This document shows, in pieces, positions 20,931-33,054 of a stretch of DNA of 64,000 bases. Position numbers and translations under genes: made by a program. The notes under the pieces were generated by a model. The model ran no database searches. It was not told the DNA's origin and saw only the letters and a list, made by a program, of their open reading frames with translations. This stretch comes from Porphyra umbilicalis (lineage: Eukaryota; Rhodophyta; Bangiophyceae; Bangiales; Bangiaceae). The DNA lies in NCBI GenBank assembly GCA_002049455.2, contig KV918780.1, forward strand, positions 186,001 to 250,000, in the 5' to 3' direction. Within the stretch, counting starts at the first letter, position 1. Each line of letters starts with the position of its first letter.

Positions 20931-21499
20931 ATCTAAAATATATTTCAAATTCTGAGAATGGGTGTTATAAGGCTTTCAGTCAAGAAAGGGTACCCTGGGA
21001 AGTGATCACTTCCTAGCCAATAGAAATATTGGAAGTCACTTCCGAGCGTGGGGGTGTGTACTGATGTTCATATTTTCCTGTGGCCATCAACGTCAGCCCG
21101 CCACTGCCAACCTGACGATAACCTCGCTGTCCACCTCGCGCTGATTGGTTGAGCTCAACATACATTAGCCAATCAGAGAAGTGGACATACAGCAGGAGCG
21201 ATTGATTGGCTTAGACCGATGATCCAGGGCGGTGCTGCGCCCAAAGCTGTACACCACTGCACCGATCCATGGCAGCGGGCTCGCTCTTCCACGCGATGTC
21301 AAAGAGCCATAGCAATGGCCTTTCGTCGTTGGCACGTCGCCGCCCCGGCCGCCGTCGGGTTCATATTGCGGCGTAGACCGCAGCCTGCGACGCCCCCACC
21401 ACAACGGCCGTGCGGTTATCTGCGCCGACGTGGGAAGACCAACTCCCTGTTCGCCCGCGCTCCTCCCCGCGTCGCCAGTGTCCGCTTTCGCCTGCCGCC
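20931..21499 (+). promoter_or_regulatory. ABCB upstream region with CCAAT-box cluster
   Basis: CCAAT or its complement ATTGG occurs at 21017, 21028, 21144, 21169 and 21205, that is 290-480 bp before the start codon. Two of them form an inverted pair (CTGATTGG and CCAATCAG) around a palindrome GTTGAGCTCAAC. CCAAT boxes are bound by NF-Y in other eukaryotes; use of these sites here is inferred. Confidence 0.4.
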
Positions 21500-24400
21500 A
21501 TGGAGGCAGCGGCGCCCGCCGCGGCGGTGGCGCCCGCCGCCCCCGTCGCTCCGACCGCCCCTGCGCCGCCTGGCCTGCTGCAGCGCCTCCTCCGGCGGCC
21601 CGCCGCGGAGAACCCCGACAGCCCCACCGGCGACGGCGGCGGCGGCAGCGGCGACAGCAGCAGCAGTGACAGTGCGAGCGGCCGCGGTGGCAAGGTCGGG
21701 GATGGCGCCAAGGCGGGCACCCCCGGAAGCGGCGACCCGGACGGCGGCGCCAACGGTAAGCCGGCGCTCGCGCCCGTCTCCTTCCTCACCCTCTACCGCT
21801 ACGCGTCCCCCCTGGACCGGGTCCTGCTGGGGGCCGGCACCCTCGCCGCGATTGCGCACGGGGTGATGATGCCGCTCTTTGCCGTCTTCTTTGGCGACCT
21901 GATCGACGCGGGCAACAATTCAGAGGCGGCATCCCCGCAGGCGGTGCTCGACGCGACCGGCTCGGTGGCGTGGAAAATCATCCTCCTCGGCGGCGTGTCG
22001 GGCCTCCTCTCCATCGTGCAGGTGTTTGGCTACCAGACGAGTGCGCAGCGGCAGGGCGTGCGCATCCGCACGCTGTTTTTGAAGAGCCTCCTCCGTCAGG
22101 AAATGGGCTGGTACGACCAGTTGGACAGTGGCACCCTCACGGCCCATGTGACGGGGGACGTGGCGCTCATCCAGACGGGGATAGGCGACAAAGTCGCCAT
22201 GTGCGTCCAGCTGGCGTCGACGGCGGTGACGGGCTTCATCGTCGCCTTCCTCAATGGGTGGAAGCTGACGTTAGTCATTTTGGCTACGGCGCCGGCGTTG
22301 ATAATCGTCGGAGGCCTCTTTGGCAAACTCGCTGCCGAGGCCACGACCGGCGGCCAAAAGGCGTACGCCAAGGCCGGCGCCGCGGCGGAGGAGGCCCTCT
22401 CCCTCATCCGCACGGTGGTTGCGTTTGGGGGTGAGGCAACAGAGGCGGCCAAGTACGACCGCCTACTGCGGCGCGCGTCCAAGGACGAGGAGCGGCGCGC
22501 ACACCTGTCGGGCGCCTCCATCGGTGTCTCCATGTTCATCATGATGGGGGTGTACGGGCTGGCGTTTTGGTTTGGCAACAAGGAGGTGCGCGCCGACAAC
22601 CTGTCCTCGGGCGACGTCGTCACCGTCTTCTTCTCCGTCATCATCGCTGCGATGGGGCTCGGCCAAACCGCGCCGGGCATCACGGCGATGACCGCGGCGC
22701 GGGGGGCGGCGCCGCGCGTATTTGAGGTCATTGAGCGGGCGAGCGCCATTGACGCCACGGACGACGCGGCGGGGGTGGTGCCGTCGTCGGTGGAGGGGCG
22801 CTTGGAGCTGCGCGGCGTCGACTTTGCCTACCCGTCCCGCCCGGACCGGCCGGTGCTGCAGGGCATGAGCGTGTCGGTCAACAAGGGGCAGACGATTGCG
22901 TTGGTGGGGGCGAGTGGCTGTGGCAAGGTACGTGTGGACTGGCTCAGGGTGGGGTGTGTGGGGGCGGGGGGGAGGTGCTGCGGCTTGCTCTGTCTGCGAG
23001 AGACTGGTTGCGCTAACCTGTGCGTCACCTGGCTCTTTGTGCCCGAGCTTTGCTCTGCTGCTTGTTTTTCCGGCTTGTCTCGGTCGCTTTTCTTTTCTCT
23101 TTCATCCCCTCCTCCTCAGACGACCGTGGTCCAACTGCTGGAGCGGCTCTACGACGTTGGCGGGGGCGCTGCAGAGCTGGACGGCACGGACGTGCGCAGC
23201 TTGAACGTGCAGTGGCTCCGCTCCCAAATCGGCTTTGTCGCCCAGTCCCCCGTCCTCTTTACTGGCACCATCCGCGAGAACATTGCGCTTGGCGGGGGCA
23301 TTCAGGTGGTGGACGAACCCAACCCGTCGGGCGGCGCCCCGACGCGGCGGGTGACGCCCCGCGTCGTCACCGACGCGGACATCACCGCCGCCGCGCGGCA
23401 GGCCAACGCCTATGACTTTATCACCGCCCTCCCCGACGGCTTTGACACGCAAGTCGGCGGGAAGGGCGCGCAGCTGAGCGGCGGCCAGCGCCAGCGCGTG
23501 TGTATTGCGCGGGCGCTTGTCGGGAACCCCGCCATCCTTCTCGCCGACGAGGCCACGTCGAGCCTCGACACCGCCTCGGAGCGGACCGTGCAAGACGCGC
23601 TCGCGCGCGCCGCCGCCACCCGCACGACGGTGGTGATCGCGCACCGGCTGAGTACGGTTCAGGCGGCTGACGCGATTGCGGTTGTCGACGCGGGGCGCGT
23701 CGTCGAGCTCGGCACCCACCGCGAGCTGGTCGCCCGCGACGGCGGGCGCTACCGCCGGATGGTGGACATGCAAACGCTGACCGATGAGACGGAGGAGGAG
23801 CGGTCGCGGCGGGGGCACGACCGCCGGCATCGGGCGGCGGCGCTCGCCGCCGCGGGGGCGGCGGGGGGGCCGGAGGGGGCCGGCGCCCCCGCCGACGGCG
23901 TCGCCGACGCAGAGGCCAAGGCGGCCGCCAAGACCGCCGCCGTCGACGACTCGGCGGCGGGCGTCGGCTCGGTCGGCACCACCGACGCCTCGTCCTCAGA
24001 CGACGAGGCGTTCGCCAAGCCGGCCGTCGACCTTGCCACCGGCAAGCGCGTCGTGCGGCGGGCGCTGGCGGTCAATATGCGCGAGTGGCCGTTCCTCCTC
24101 GCCGGCGTCGTTGGCGCGCTCGGCTCCGGCGCGTCGTGGCCGGTGCTCGCCATCCTCTACTCTGAGGTGCTCGTGTTGCTCGGGGACATGAGCGACGCCG
24201 CGTCGGAGCGGGTCAACCGCTACGCGGGCGGCTTTGCGCTGCTCGGCGTGGCCATGGCGGTCGCTATGTACTTGCAGATTGCCATGCTGTCGATTGCGGG
24301 CGAGCGGCTGACGCTCAAGCTGCGGCGGGCGGCGTTTGGGTCCATGCTCCGCCAGGAGGCTGCCTTTTTCGACGCCAAGGCCCACTCGGTCGGGGCGCTG

Positions 24401-26061
24401 TCGACGCAGCTCGCCGCAGACGTGCCGCTGGTCAAGGGGCTGACGGGGGAGACGGCGGGGAACATCATCATGGTCTTCAGCTCGATCGGTACCGGCTTGG
24501 TCATCGCCTTTGTCAGCTGTTGGAAGGTCGCGGCGGTCACGCTGGCGTTCACCCCGGGCATTGCGCTCGGCGGCTTCGTGCAAATCCGCCTCCTGTCCTC
24601 GTCGGACGTGGAGGTGCGGGCTGCCTACCAAAAGGCCGGCGCCGTGCTGACCGAGCTCGTCTCCAACATCCGCACGGTGACGACGCTCGGCGTGCAGCGC
24701 GAGTTCCTCGCGCGCTTTGAGGCGGAGCTGGCTGAGCCCATCAAGAAGGGCCGCCTGATGGCCATCACGTCGGGCATCGGCCTGGGCATGTCGGGTACGT
24801 TTTGTGGGCCTCGGTCTCCCCCGCTTTGCGTCGTGGTGGGGGCTCGCTGTATCGACCGTCGTGTGTGCGCCTCACATGCAGTGCACGGTTGCCCCACCTG
24901 CCCGTATCATTCGTGCGTGGGCGTCCTGCGCTTGGCACTAACAAACAGTGCCTCTGGCCTGACCATCCCGTCTGCCACTGGTTGCATGTGCCGTTCTCTC
25001 TTGCTTTCCCTGCTCTGGTTTGCGCAGAGCTCCTCACGTTTTGCATTTGGTCGGTGGCGCTGTGGTACGGCGCCAAACTGGGCGTGGATGGCGAGTGCGA
25101 CTTTCTCCAAACGCTCCGAGCGCTGACGGCCATCATCTTCTCGTGTATGATGCTCGGCCAGGCTGCCAACGGGATGCCTGACGTGGCCGCCTCGATCACC
25201 GCCTCTGCCCGCGTGTTTGCGCTCGTCGACCGGGTCAGCGCCATTGACGCAACGGTGCCGCTGCCGCCCGCCGAGCCGGCGTGGGCGTCGTCCGAGCAGC
25301 GCCTCACCGACGTGGTCTTTCGGTACCCGTCCCGCCCCGACGCGCCGGTGCTCTCTGGCCTGTCGGTCACGGCGGGCGCGGGCGCGACGGTCGCCCTCGT
25401 GGGCGCGTCGGGGTGCGGCAAGTCGAGCACCCTCGCCCTCCTCCAGCGCCTCTACGACCCGTCGGCGGGGGCGGTCACGCACGGCGGCATCAACGTCCGC
25501 GGTGTGCACCCGGCGCACCTGCGGTCGCGGCTGGCGGTCATCCCCCAAGAGCCCGAACTCTTCTCCACCACCTTCCGGGACAACATTGCGTATGGCGTCG
25601 CGCACGCCGCGGGGACCGCCGACGCCCCCCCGCCCGTCGTCACGGACGAGGTGGTGGTGGCGGCTGCGACCGCCGCGGGCGCGCACGACTTTATCATGGC
25701 CACCCCGGGGGGCTACGACGAGCCCGTCGGCCAACGGGGTGCGTCGCTCAGCGGTGGCCAGCGCCAGCGCATTGCCGTCGCGCGGGCGCTCGTCCGCCGC
25801 CCCGCCGTGTTGCTCTCGGATGAGAGCACGTCGGCGCTCGACAGCGCGTCCGAGGCGGTGGTGGCCGCCGCGCTCGCGGGCGGCGGCGGGTACGGGCGGA
25901 CGACGATCCTCGTCGCCCACCGGCTGGCGACGGTCAAGGACGCGGACGCGATTGCGGTCGTCGTCAGGGGGGCGGTGGTGGAGCTCGGGCGCCACGCCGA
26001 GTTGATTGCGCGGGGGGGGGTGTACGCGGGGCTCGTGCGGGACCAGGAGATGGACGCGTGA
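21500..26061 (+). CDS. ABCB: full-length ABC transporter, subfamily B (MDR/P-glycoprotein type)
   Basis: Three exons, 21500-22927, 23120-24794 and 25028-26061, give 1378 residues. Introns follow GT-AG (GTACGT donors). The order is TMD1 (about 95-390), NBD1 (about 433-685), an Ala/Asp-rich linker, TMD2 (about 800-1090) and NBD2 (about 1126-1370). NBD1 has Walker A GASGCGKTT, Q-loop VAQSPVLF, signature LSGGQRQR and Walker [16 protein letters not shown]2 has [25 protein letters not shown] and [12 protein letters not shown], with the catalytic Glu present in both. Both switch histidines (IAHRLS, VAHRLA) are present, so both ATP sites look active. It exports lipophilic compounds across a membrane; the substrate is unknown. 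The start lies in GCCGCCATGG. Human P-glycoprotein is about 1280 residues, so this is complete. Confidence 0.93.
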
Positions 26062-26586
26062 GCGCGCCGGTGGTGGCGGGGGGGGGGGGTGAGGGAGGCG
26101 TCCGCCGCAGAACCGACGCGCGTTGGCGGGCGGCGGCGGACGTGGCTTTGGGTGCGACGCGCGTGGAGGGGCCAGCCGCGAGGCGTGCGTGTGCCTTTTG
26201 TTTTCACCCACGTGCGCGCGGGGGGGTTTGTAGGACACGCGTCGGGAGTTGGTCCCGCACCTGTACTCGTCGCCAGCCGCCGCGCCGGTTCCGTCACGCG
26301 GGTGCGGGCGGCGGCCGCGGCGTCGGCGGCGCGCCGCAGAGCCCGCCGCCCCGGCACGCGCCGCCCGTGGGCCACGCGGCGCCTGCGTCGGCGCGCCCCC
26401 ACGGCTGGCACAGCGGCCGCGCGCGCGCGCGGCGCCGCCCCCACCCCCGCCCGCCCCCGTCGGCCACCCGCGGGGAATCCCCCCGCCCCACCCGCGCGGC
26501 ACGTGCGCGCGGCGCCCCCGCCGCGGCGCCGCGGCGCGGCGCGTCGGCGCGCCCCCCCGCACGCCTTTCGGCCGGCGGCGGCCCGT

Positions 26587-26619
<33 letters not shown>

Positions 26620-27610
26620 AAGGCGGCCGCCTGCGGGCGCCGTCGCCCCACCCCGCGGCAGTCGCGGGGGAGCGCCGCCCCCCCCGCCCACGGCCCTGGG
26701 GGGGAGGGGCGGCGGCGCCCCGCCCGCCGCCGACGCCACCGTCCGCGCCGTCGAGCTGGGCCCGCGCGCCGCGTGCGGGGCGGCGCGCGCCGGCGGCAGG
26801 GGGTCTGCGAGCGCCGCGCCGGCGCGCGTCGCGGTCGCGACGGCGGCACCGCGGCGGGCGGCGGGCGGCGGCCCGTCGGGCGGCGGCCGCGGGCGCGCCC
26901 GCCCTCGGGGCGCCCCCCGCGCCGCCCCCGCCGCGCCGCCCGCCGTTGCGCTGCCGCGGCGGGGGCGCCGCGGGCCACCGCTGGCGGCGGGTGGTGGCGC
27001 CCCCAGACGCCAAACTCTCCCCCCTGGTGTGGCCCTGTCGACGGCCGCCCCGCCGCGCGGTGGACCCCACCCGCGCCAAGCGTCCGCCGCCCTGCGGCTG
27101 CGGGCCACGGGGCGGCGGCGGCGGCCCGTTGTGGCAAGGGTGGCGCCGGCGCGGCGGCCGCCGCGACGGGCAGGCAGCGTCGGGGGGCTGGCTGTCCCCC
27201 AAGCCGAGGCGTCGTATGGCGGCCTGTGTTTGGTCAGAGCCACCCGCCTGCGGCATTGCGGGGACCGCGAAGACCACAGAAGCCAAAGTCCGGACAGGCA
27301 GGGGTGGTAGGGGTGGTACAGTACGAGTTCGTCGCCCTCGTGCGCTGGCTCAAGTGCAACGTGGTTCCGCAAACGCAGTTGTCATTCCACGTTCGCGCCT
27401 TTCGATCCGCGCCGTGGATCTGTGCGCGCGGCCCGATCCGCCGACCGCTTCCGCGGTGCCGTGTGCCAGCGCACCGCGCGGTCGCCCCCCACCGCCCCGC
27501 CGCGCGCCGTGTCGGCGCCGCGTCCCCTCTCCCCCCCCCCCGCGCCGTGGACACCCCCCAGACATTTCGGGCAGGCCGCCCCCCCCCCGCATTTTGGTCT
27601 CCCCGTCGCC
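26062..27610. other. GC-rich spacer between ABCB and CSN8
   Basis: Very GC-rich sequence with a GGC-repeat block near 26575-26620. Every frame is open for long distances on both strands, but translation gives only Arg/Pro/Gly/Ala-rich text with no domain. It presumably holds the ABCB 3' end and the CSN8 promoter; no specific element can be supported. Confidence 0.4.
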
Positions 27611-28571
27611 ATGATGTGCCCGCCGTCGCCGCCGGCCGCCGCCGCCGCTGCCACCGCAGCCGCCGCCGCCGCCGCGTCGCCGCAGGCGGCGTGGCTCGAC
27701 GAGTGCCGCGCGGCGGTGGCGGCGGCCACCGCCGCCGGCGACATGGACCGCGCGGTGACCGTGTGCGCCGAAGCCGAGCTATCGGTACGTTTGACGCGGT
27801 GGCGGGCGGGGGTCGGCGTGCGGTGGAGGGCCGCCGGTGCGGGCGACCCGCGGCACGGGCGAGCGCGCCACGCGCGAGCCCCCGTCGCGCCGCTCTGCTG
27901 ACACGCTGCCGCCGCCACGCCCGCTCCTGGCTGCCCTGCTGGTGTGCTTGCTCCTCGTGTGCGGACGCTGCCATGTGGACCCGCACGTCGCACCGTGACT
28001 GCCTGCCTCGACGCTCGCACTCCCCCCCCAACCCCCCTCCGTGCCCCCCCAGCTGGCGGCAACCGCCGACGAGGCGGTCCCCTGCGTGTCCCCCCTCGCC
28101 GGCGCGCACCTGCTCGCCCTCCTCGCCGCCGGCGACGTGCCGCTCGCGCGGTCGCTGCGGCGGCGCCTCCCCCCCGCCGCCACGGACGCGGCGACCGGGG
28201 GCGACACGGCGGCGGCGGCGGCGGCGGTCGCCGCCCTCGTCGCCCGCGATTGGGCGGCGCTGTACGCGCTCCTCGGCGGCACCGCGTGGGCGGGGGAGGT
28301 GGAGCGGGCGCTCGCGCACCGCGTGGCGGCGGTCACCCGGTCGCGCGTCGGCGGGTGGCTCGCCGCCACCTACCGGTCGGTGCCCCCGTCGACGGCGGCG
28401 GCGCTGTTGGGCGTGGCCCCCGCCGAGGTGGGGGGGGTGGCGACCGCCCTCGGGTGGGCGGTGGGGGGGGACGGCTGGGTCGAGCCGACCGTGGGGGGGG
28501 GGGGGGGGGGGGGGGGGGTCGCCGCCTTGAGCGCCATGACCGCCCAGCTGTACAGCTTTGATGAGCCGTGA
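27611..28571 (+). CDS. CSN8: COP9 signalosome subunit 8
   Basis: Two exons, 27611-27784 and 28053-28571, joined in phase 0 across a 268-bp intron (GTACGT to CCCCCCCAG), give 230 residues. The middle part (AGAHLLALLAAGDVPLARSL... ARDWAALYALLGG) is the PCI-type helical repeat region, and VPPSTAAALLGVAPAEVGG...ALGWAV is the winged-helix part that in CSN8 reads like FVGLPVEEAVKG...GW. The end, ALSAMTAQLYSF, fits the C-terminal helix. Family knowledge: CSN8 is the smallest subunit of the COP9 signalosome, which removes NEDD8 from cullin-RING ligases in nucleus and cytosol. A G run at about 28495-28519 codes a poly-Gly loop and may be miscounted. Length is close to the usual 190-210. Confidence 0.72.
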
Positions 28572-28929
28572 GGGGGGGGGGGGGGGGAGCGGGACGTTGC
28601 GGGCAGCGGCGGCGGAACGTCGGCGGCGACTGGGGTGAACAGGAAGCGAGGAGGTTGCCGACGCCGAAACACAAGCGCACGCCACACGTCGTCGTCGCTG
28701 GCCGGTGGTTGTTCACCTTCCCCTCGTCGCCCGCCTCAGCGACCGACGCTCCTACCCCCCGATGAACGCACCCACAATAGACTCTGTTCTTCGTGTCCCC
28801 CCCCGGGTCGCAGCTGCCGAGGCGGCAGCGTTCTGGGCTGTTTGGCCGTCGAACGGAGAGGCTTTCATTCCTGGCCAAACTCTGGCAGAGCCAAGTTGTG
28901 AATGTGACACCCACAAGCCAATGAGATTG

Positions 28930-29600
28930 CTTGCTGCATTCAGTGTTTGACTTTCGGCCGACCAGGACAGCTATAACATCTACGTGCCCGGCTTGCGCTG
29001 CCAAGTGCAACGACGTACACCCCCGGTTACCACGGTCGTTCAACTTGTCTACCGCCGCGCCACTCCCCAGGAGCTTGTTGACCGCTTGCGCGTGGCCACC
29101 TATGCCGCAGAGTATAATGGCGTCATGCCGTGCAAACTCGATGCGATGCTGTCGGCGCCCGCATCCAGTAGCGCCTCGATGTCAGCCGTATGAACGCGAC
29201 GCGCCGCATCGTGAAGCGGCTGCTCTCCATCGGCGTCCCGTACACGACCGCTGCACCACTTGCCAGCAACATCTTGGTCACGACCGTATGACCTTGAGCC
29301 GCAGATGCATGGAGTGGATATCGAGCACCCGCTCCGTCCACAGAGGCGCCCACATCCAACGGACGAGCAACCGCCGCCGCATGGCCACGCGTTGCCGCCT
29401 CGTACAACGGGATATTGGTCCCATCCGCTACATCCGCGCACGCGCCCACGTCCAGCAGCAGCCCAACGGCGATGAGGTGGCCGGCCAATGCCGCGCAGGC
29501 CAGCGCCGTACGGTCGGCGGCGCACTTGGCGTCAATGACGTCGGTCGCAGCGTCGCCACCGTCCGATGCCGCCGCGGCCTCGTCGCCGCCAGACGCGGCG
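28930..29600 (-). pseudogene. degenerate ankyrin-repeat gene
   Basis: Minus-strand frames carry ankyrin helices in sequence: RTALACAALAGHLIAVGLLL, then NIPLYEAATRGHAAAV, YPLHASAAQGHTVV, then after a frameshift near 29245 EQPLHDAARRVHTADIEALL and MTPLYSAA, and after a second shift near 29105 GGHAQAVNKLLGSGAAVD and TSLHLAAQAGHVDVIAVLV. At least five repeats are visible. Neither break is in a long homopolymer, so decay is more likely than assembly error. Family: ankyrin repeats mediate protein contacts. It differs in sequence from the array at 41.5-45.3 kb. Confidence 0.55.
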
Positions 29601-30787
29601 GATAACGGATCGGCGAGGGCGGAGCTGGGCGCTTGCAGCCTCGGCCCATGGCGTCACCCGGGTGGAGGCCGAGACTCTGTGTGCAAGCGCCAGCTGCTGT
29701 CTGCTACGAAGTGGCGCACACCGCCGTGCGCACCCGCAGTTGTTGACACGTCCATGAGGTGCATGCAGGCGGTCGTCACCGAGGGTGAGCACCACTAGAC
29801 ACTTGGCTCGAAGGATTGCTGTCAGGAAAGGATCGGGGGGGGAGCATGGACCCGGAGCTCCCCGTGCCCTGCTGTCAGCTGGCAGCAATACGGATGCATG
29901 CCTGACGACGCCTCGCAACGGGACCCGACACGGGTCAACATGGCACTCTCTGTATGGCGAAGGGCCAAGGCCAGAGGACCGACCGAGAGAACGCCACCTG
30001 CCAGACGGAAGCACGCGCGTGCCGTTGTCGGACAGGATACAAGAGACGCAGTGCTGTCGGGCACTGAGGCATTGCACGATGGGCTGTGCTATTGGAGGTG
30101 CGAGAGACGATGGCGGCAGGTGCGCAGGAGTAGACAGTACACGAGAGGCGGGAGGCGGGTCACGGCACGGGGGTTTGCCTGTACGCTGCGGCCACCGCCT
30201 TTGCGGCTATAGCGAGCCGTGCCGGGACTAGCCCTGGCGCGAGGGGGACTGAAAATGCCTTTTTCATTTGCAGCTGCAGCTGCTTGCATCGGGTGAGACA
30301 AAGCACGCGGGCAGCGTGCATGAGTGCGGAGAAGACACGACGTGCGGACGGCACGTTTGTGTCGCAGGTATCACAGTAAGGAAGGCCTGCCCAGCAATGG
30401 AAGGGTCAGGGCACGTGGGCGCACACGGAGGGAAAGCACAACGAGAGAAAAGCGGGGAAAGAGACACCTGGGCGGGTCGGTTGCAATAACAGAGACCGAA
30501 GATTTCCGCGAGACAGTTTAACTGTCAGGTCGACAATTGCTGGGCCATCGACCTTTGGTTGGGCGGGAGCGCCGGATGCGAAGCCGTTTGGGGCTTCACT
30601 GACACCCGAAGCGTCACTCGCCGACCTTTCGAAACGACCCTTTCCGTCCCCCTCTGCCGACCCACACATGTCCCGTCCAACCGCCTCGACCGCGTCGCAC
30701 TTAAAACACATCGGTGATGTATCACCTAAACACCACAGCCGCTCCTCCTTCCCGCCTCCTTGTGCGCACCGTTCATGACGTCTTCGG
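29601..30787. other. intergenic, no gene recognised
   Basis: Composition is moderate, with many short frames on both strands and no recognisable domain. The last few hundred bases are the probable promoter region of EED. Confidence 0.35.
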
Positions 30788-32325
30788 ATGGGGAGGCTGC
30801 GTCCCCCCCCCCCTCCCACCCCCCCCTTCCCCTCGCCCCGGTCGCGGCGCCCCCGCTTTGCCCCCGCCGGCAGCGTCAAGGAGCCCCACGAAGAGGCACT
30901 CTACGGCGTCGCCTACTCCCTGCTGGCACGCTCGGTCGACGGGCACCCGGTGCTCGCCACCTGCGGCGGCCCGTCGGTACGGATCTACGCCACGGCCCCC
31001 GGACGCACGCAGCTGCTCCAACAGTGGGCCGACGCGGACGCGGCGGAAGCGTACTACAGCGTCGGCTGGACGTACAATGCAGACGGGCGGGGCCACCACT
31101 GGGTGCTCGTCGGCGGCCACAAGGGCGTCCTCCGGCGCATCAACGTGTCGACACGGGCGGACGTTGGGGTGCTCGCCGGCCACGGGGAGGCCATCAACGC
31201 CGTCGCCGTGCACCCGACCGACCCGGCGCTGGCCGTGACGGCGTCACGCGACGAGGCGGCGCGCCTGTGGAACGTGGCCACGGGCGTGTGCGTCGCAATT
31301 TTTGGGGGGGAGGGGGGGCACCGGGGGGACGTGCTGTCGGCCGCCTGGGCGGTGGACGGCACCCGCTTTGTGACGTCGGGGCACGACAATAGCGTCAAGG
31401 TGTGGGGCATGGCGGGGCTTGAGGAGGCGGTCGACGCCAGCCACGCGGTGACGCCGGCTGCCACGGGAGTGAAGAGCAAGGCAGAGGCGGAAGCTAAGGC
31501 GGGGGGGCGTCGGGGAAAGGGAAGCGCCCGGCTGGCCCGGCGGCAGTCGTGGTGCCGGCGTCGGATGAGGATGCGCCCATGGCCGGCGTGGTCTCCGCCG
31601 GCGCTGCCGCTGACCGTGGCACCCCCTCGGCGCCACCAACCGAGGGCGGGCCCGCCGTGGCCGCCGCCGTGGGCGCCATTGCAACCGTCGCCATCACCGC
31701 CCCCGCGCCTCCCCCCCCCCCCCCCCCCACCGCCGCCGCCCCGCACCCCCTCCGCCTCCCCGTCATGGAGCAATTTCCCGTCTTCTCCACCCGCCGCGTC
31801 CACCGCCACTACGTCGACTGCGCGGCGTTTGTCGGCGACTGCATCCTCTCCAAGTCTAACGACGAGCGGCTCGTCTTGTGGCGCCCCGGCAGCGCCGCGC
31901 CAACGGTCGACCGCGGTGGCCTCCCCGGCGGCGGTGGGGCCACCCCCGACCTGTCGTCGGCCAAAGACAACTACTGGGCGCTGCGCGAGTACAAGCTCGA
32001 CGACGGGGACCTCATTTGGTTCCTCCGTTTTGGCTTGGACGCGGCCGCCGAGGTTGTTGCCGTCGGCACCATCCGTGGCACCGTCGAGTTGTTTGCCGTC
32101 GACGGGGGGGGGGATGACGGGACGGGCGGCGCGTGCAATGCCAAGGCGTACGAGACGCTCGACGCCAGGGGCTGCGAGAACGTCGTGCGGCAGTGTGCGT
32201 TTTCGCCCGACCGGTCGACGCTCGTGGCGGTGACGGATACGAGTACGCTGTTTCGGTGGAATGAGGTGCCCGCCGGCGGGGGGGTGCGGAAGCGGAAGGG
32301 GAAGGGGAAAGCAATCACCGCGTGA
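30788..32325 (+). CDS. EED: EED/FIE-like WD40 subunit of PRC2
   Basis: The first part (30788 to about 31500) reads EPHEEALYGVAYSLL, LLQQWADADAAEAYYSVGWTY, GHGEAINAVAVHPTDPALAV, DEAARLWNVATGVCVAIFGG and GHRGDVLSAAW...HDNSVKVWG, matching the N-terminal WD repeats of EED. A one-base shift in the G7 run at 31501-31507 leads to a Pro/Ala linker and then EQFPVFSTRRVHRHYVDC, GDCILSKSNDERLVLWRPG, DLIWFLRFGLD and VRQCAFSPDRSTLVAV...STLFRWNE, which are blades 5-7. Family knowledge: EED binds methylated H3 Lys27 in an aromatic cage and activates E(z). Cage positions appear as Tyr, Tyr and Phe, so still aromatic. An alternative ATG at 30775 would need a slip in a C run. The basic tail KRKGKGKA is unusual. 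Confidence 0.85.
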
Positions 32326-32788
32326 AAGGTCGTCGCACGCTTTCCTTCTCTGCGGGGAGAGATCAACGTGGTCGGTCGGACGAGAGGGTCGAGACGACAT
32401 AGCTGAATGGCTGCCGTGAAGCTCCGGTAGGCAATAAGCGTCAAGAGAAGGATCGGTTTGACAGCCGTCTATAGGGTGTTGTCGTGCGAGTGTTGTGCAG
32501 CAGGCGACACAGGGGTCCCACAAACCACGATTTCAGTCGCTGCGGACAGACCAAGAAACAGTCACAACAGCTATTCATACTGTCAGTCTGAACGGCTCAA
32601 TTTCATCCACTCTGCGATGGGGAGTGGAAGCTCAGCCGTCTCTACTGGACCTGCAGACGCTGTCCTCTCCCGATCGAGCCCCCGTCTCGCCCGCCGTCTC
32701 GCCCGTCGTCCGTGAACCCGTCGGCACCTCGGACCAACCTCCAAGCCCCCACCAAACACCCCCCCCCCCATTGCTGTCGCCCGCCCCC
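32326..32788. other. intergenic between EED and the TraB-like gene
   Basis: Lower-GC spacer. No gene recognised. It probably contains the EED 3' end and the promoter of the next gene in the same orientation. Confidence 0.35.
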
Positions 32789-33010
32789 ATGTGCCCGCGC
32801 GCACCCACGCCGGCGTTTTGCCCGCCGCCGCCGCTGCCGGCGCGGCGGCCGCCGCCACGCAGCGGCGGGCGCCCCCCCCCCCCCCCCCGACGCGGCGGCG
32901 GCCGGGCGCCGCCACTGGGCGACGCCCCTCCACGCGGCGGCGGCGGCCGCCGACGGCCGCCGGCCGTCGCTGCGGCGGCCGCCGGTGGGGCTGGCGGCCG
33001 CCCGCCACGG

Positions 33011-33054
<44 letters not shown>

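Noticed and set aside
26062..27610. Long open frames on both strands between ABCB and CSN8
   Set aside because: The sequence is so GC-rich that stop codons are rare. All six frames give Arg/Pro/Gly/Ala-rich text with no domain, so I do not call genes.
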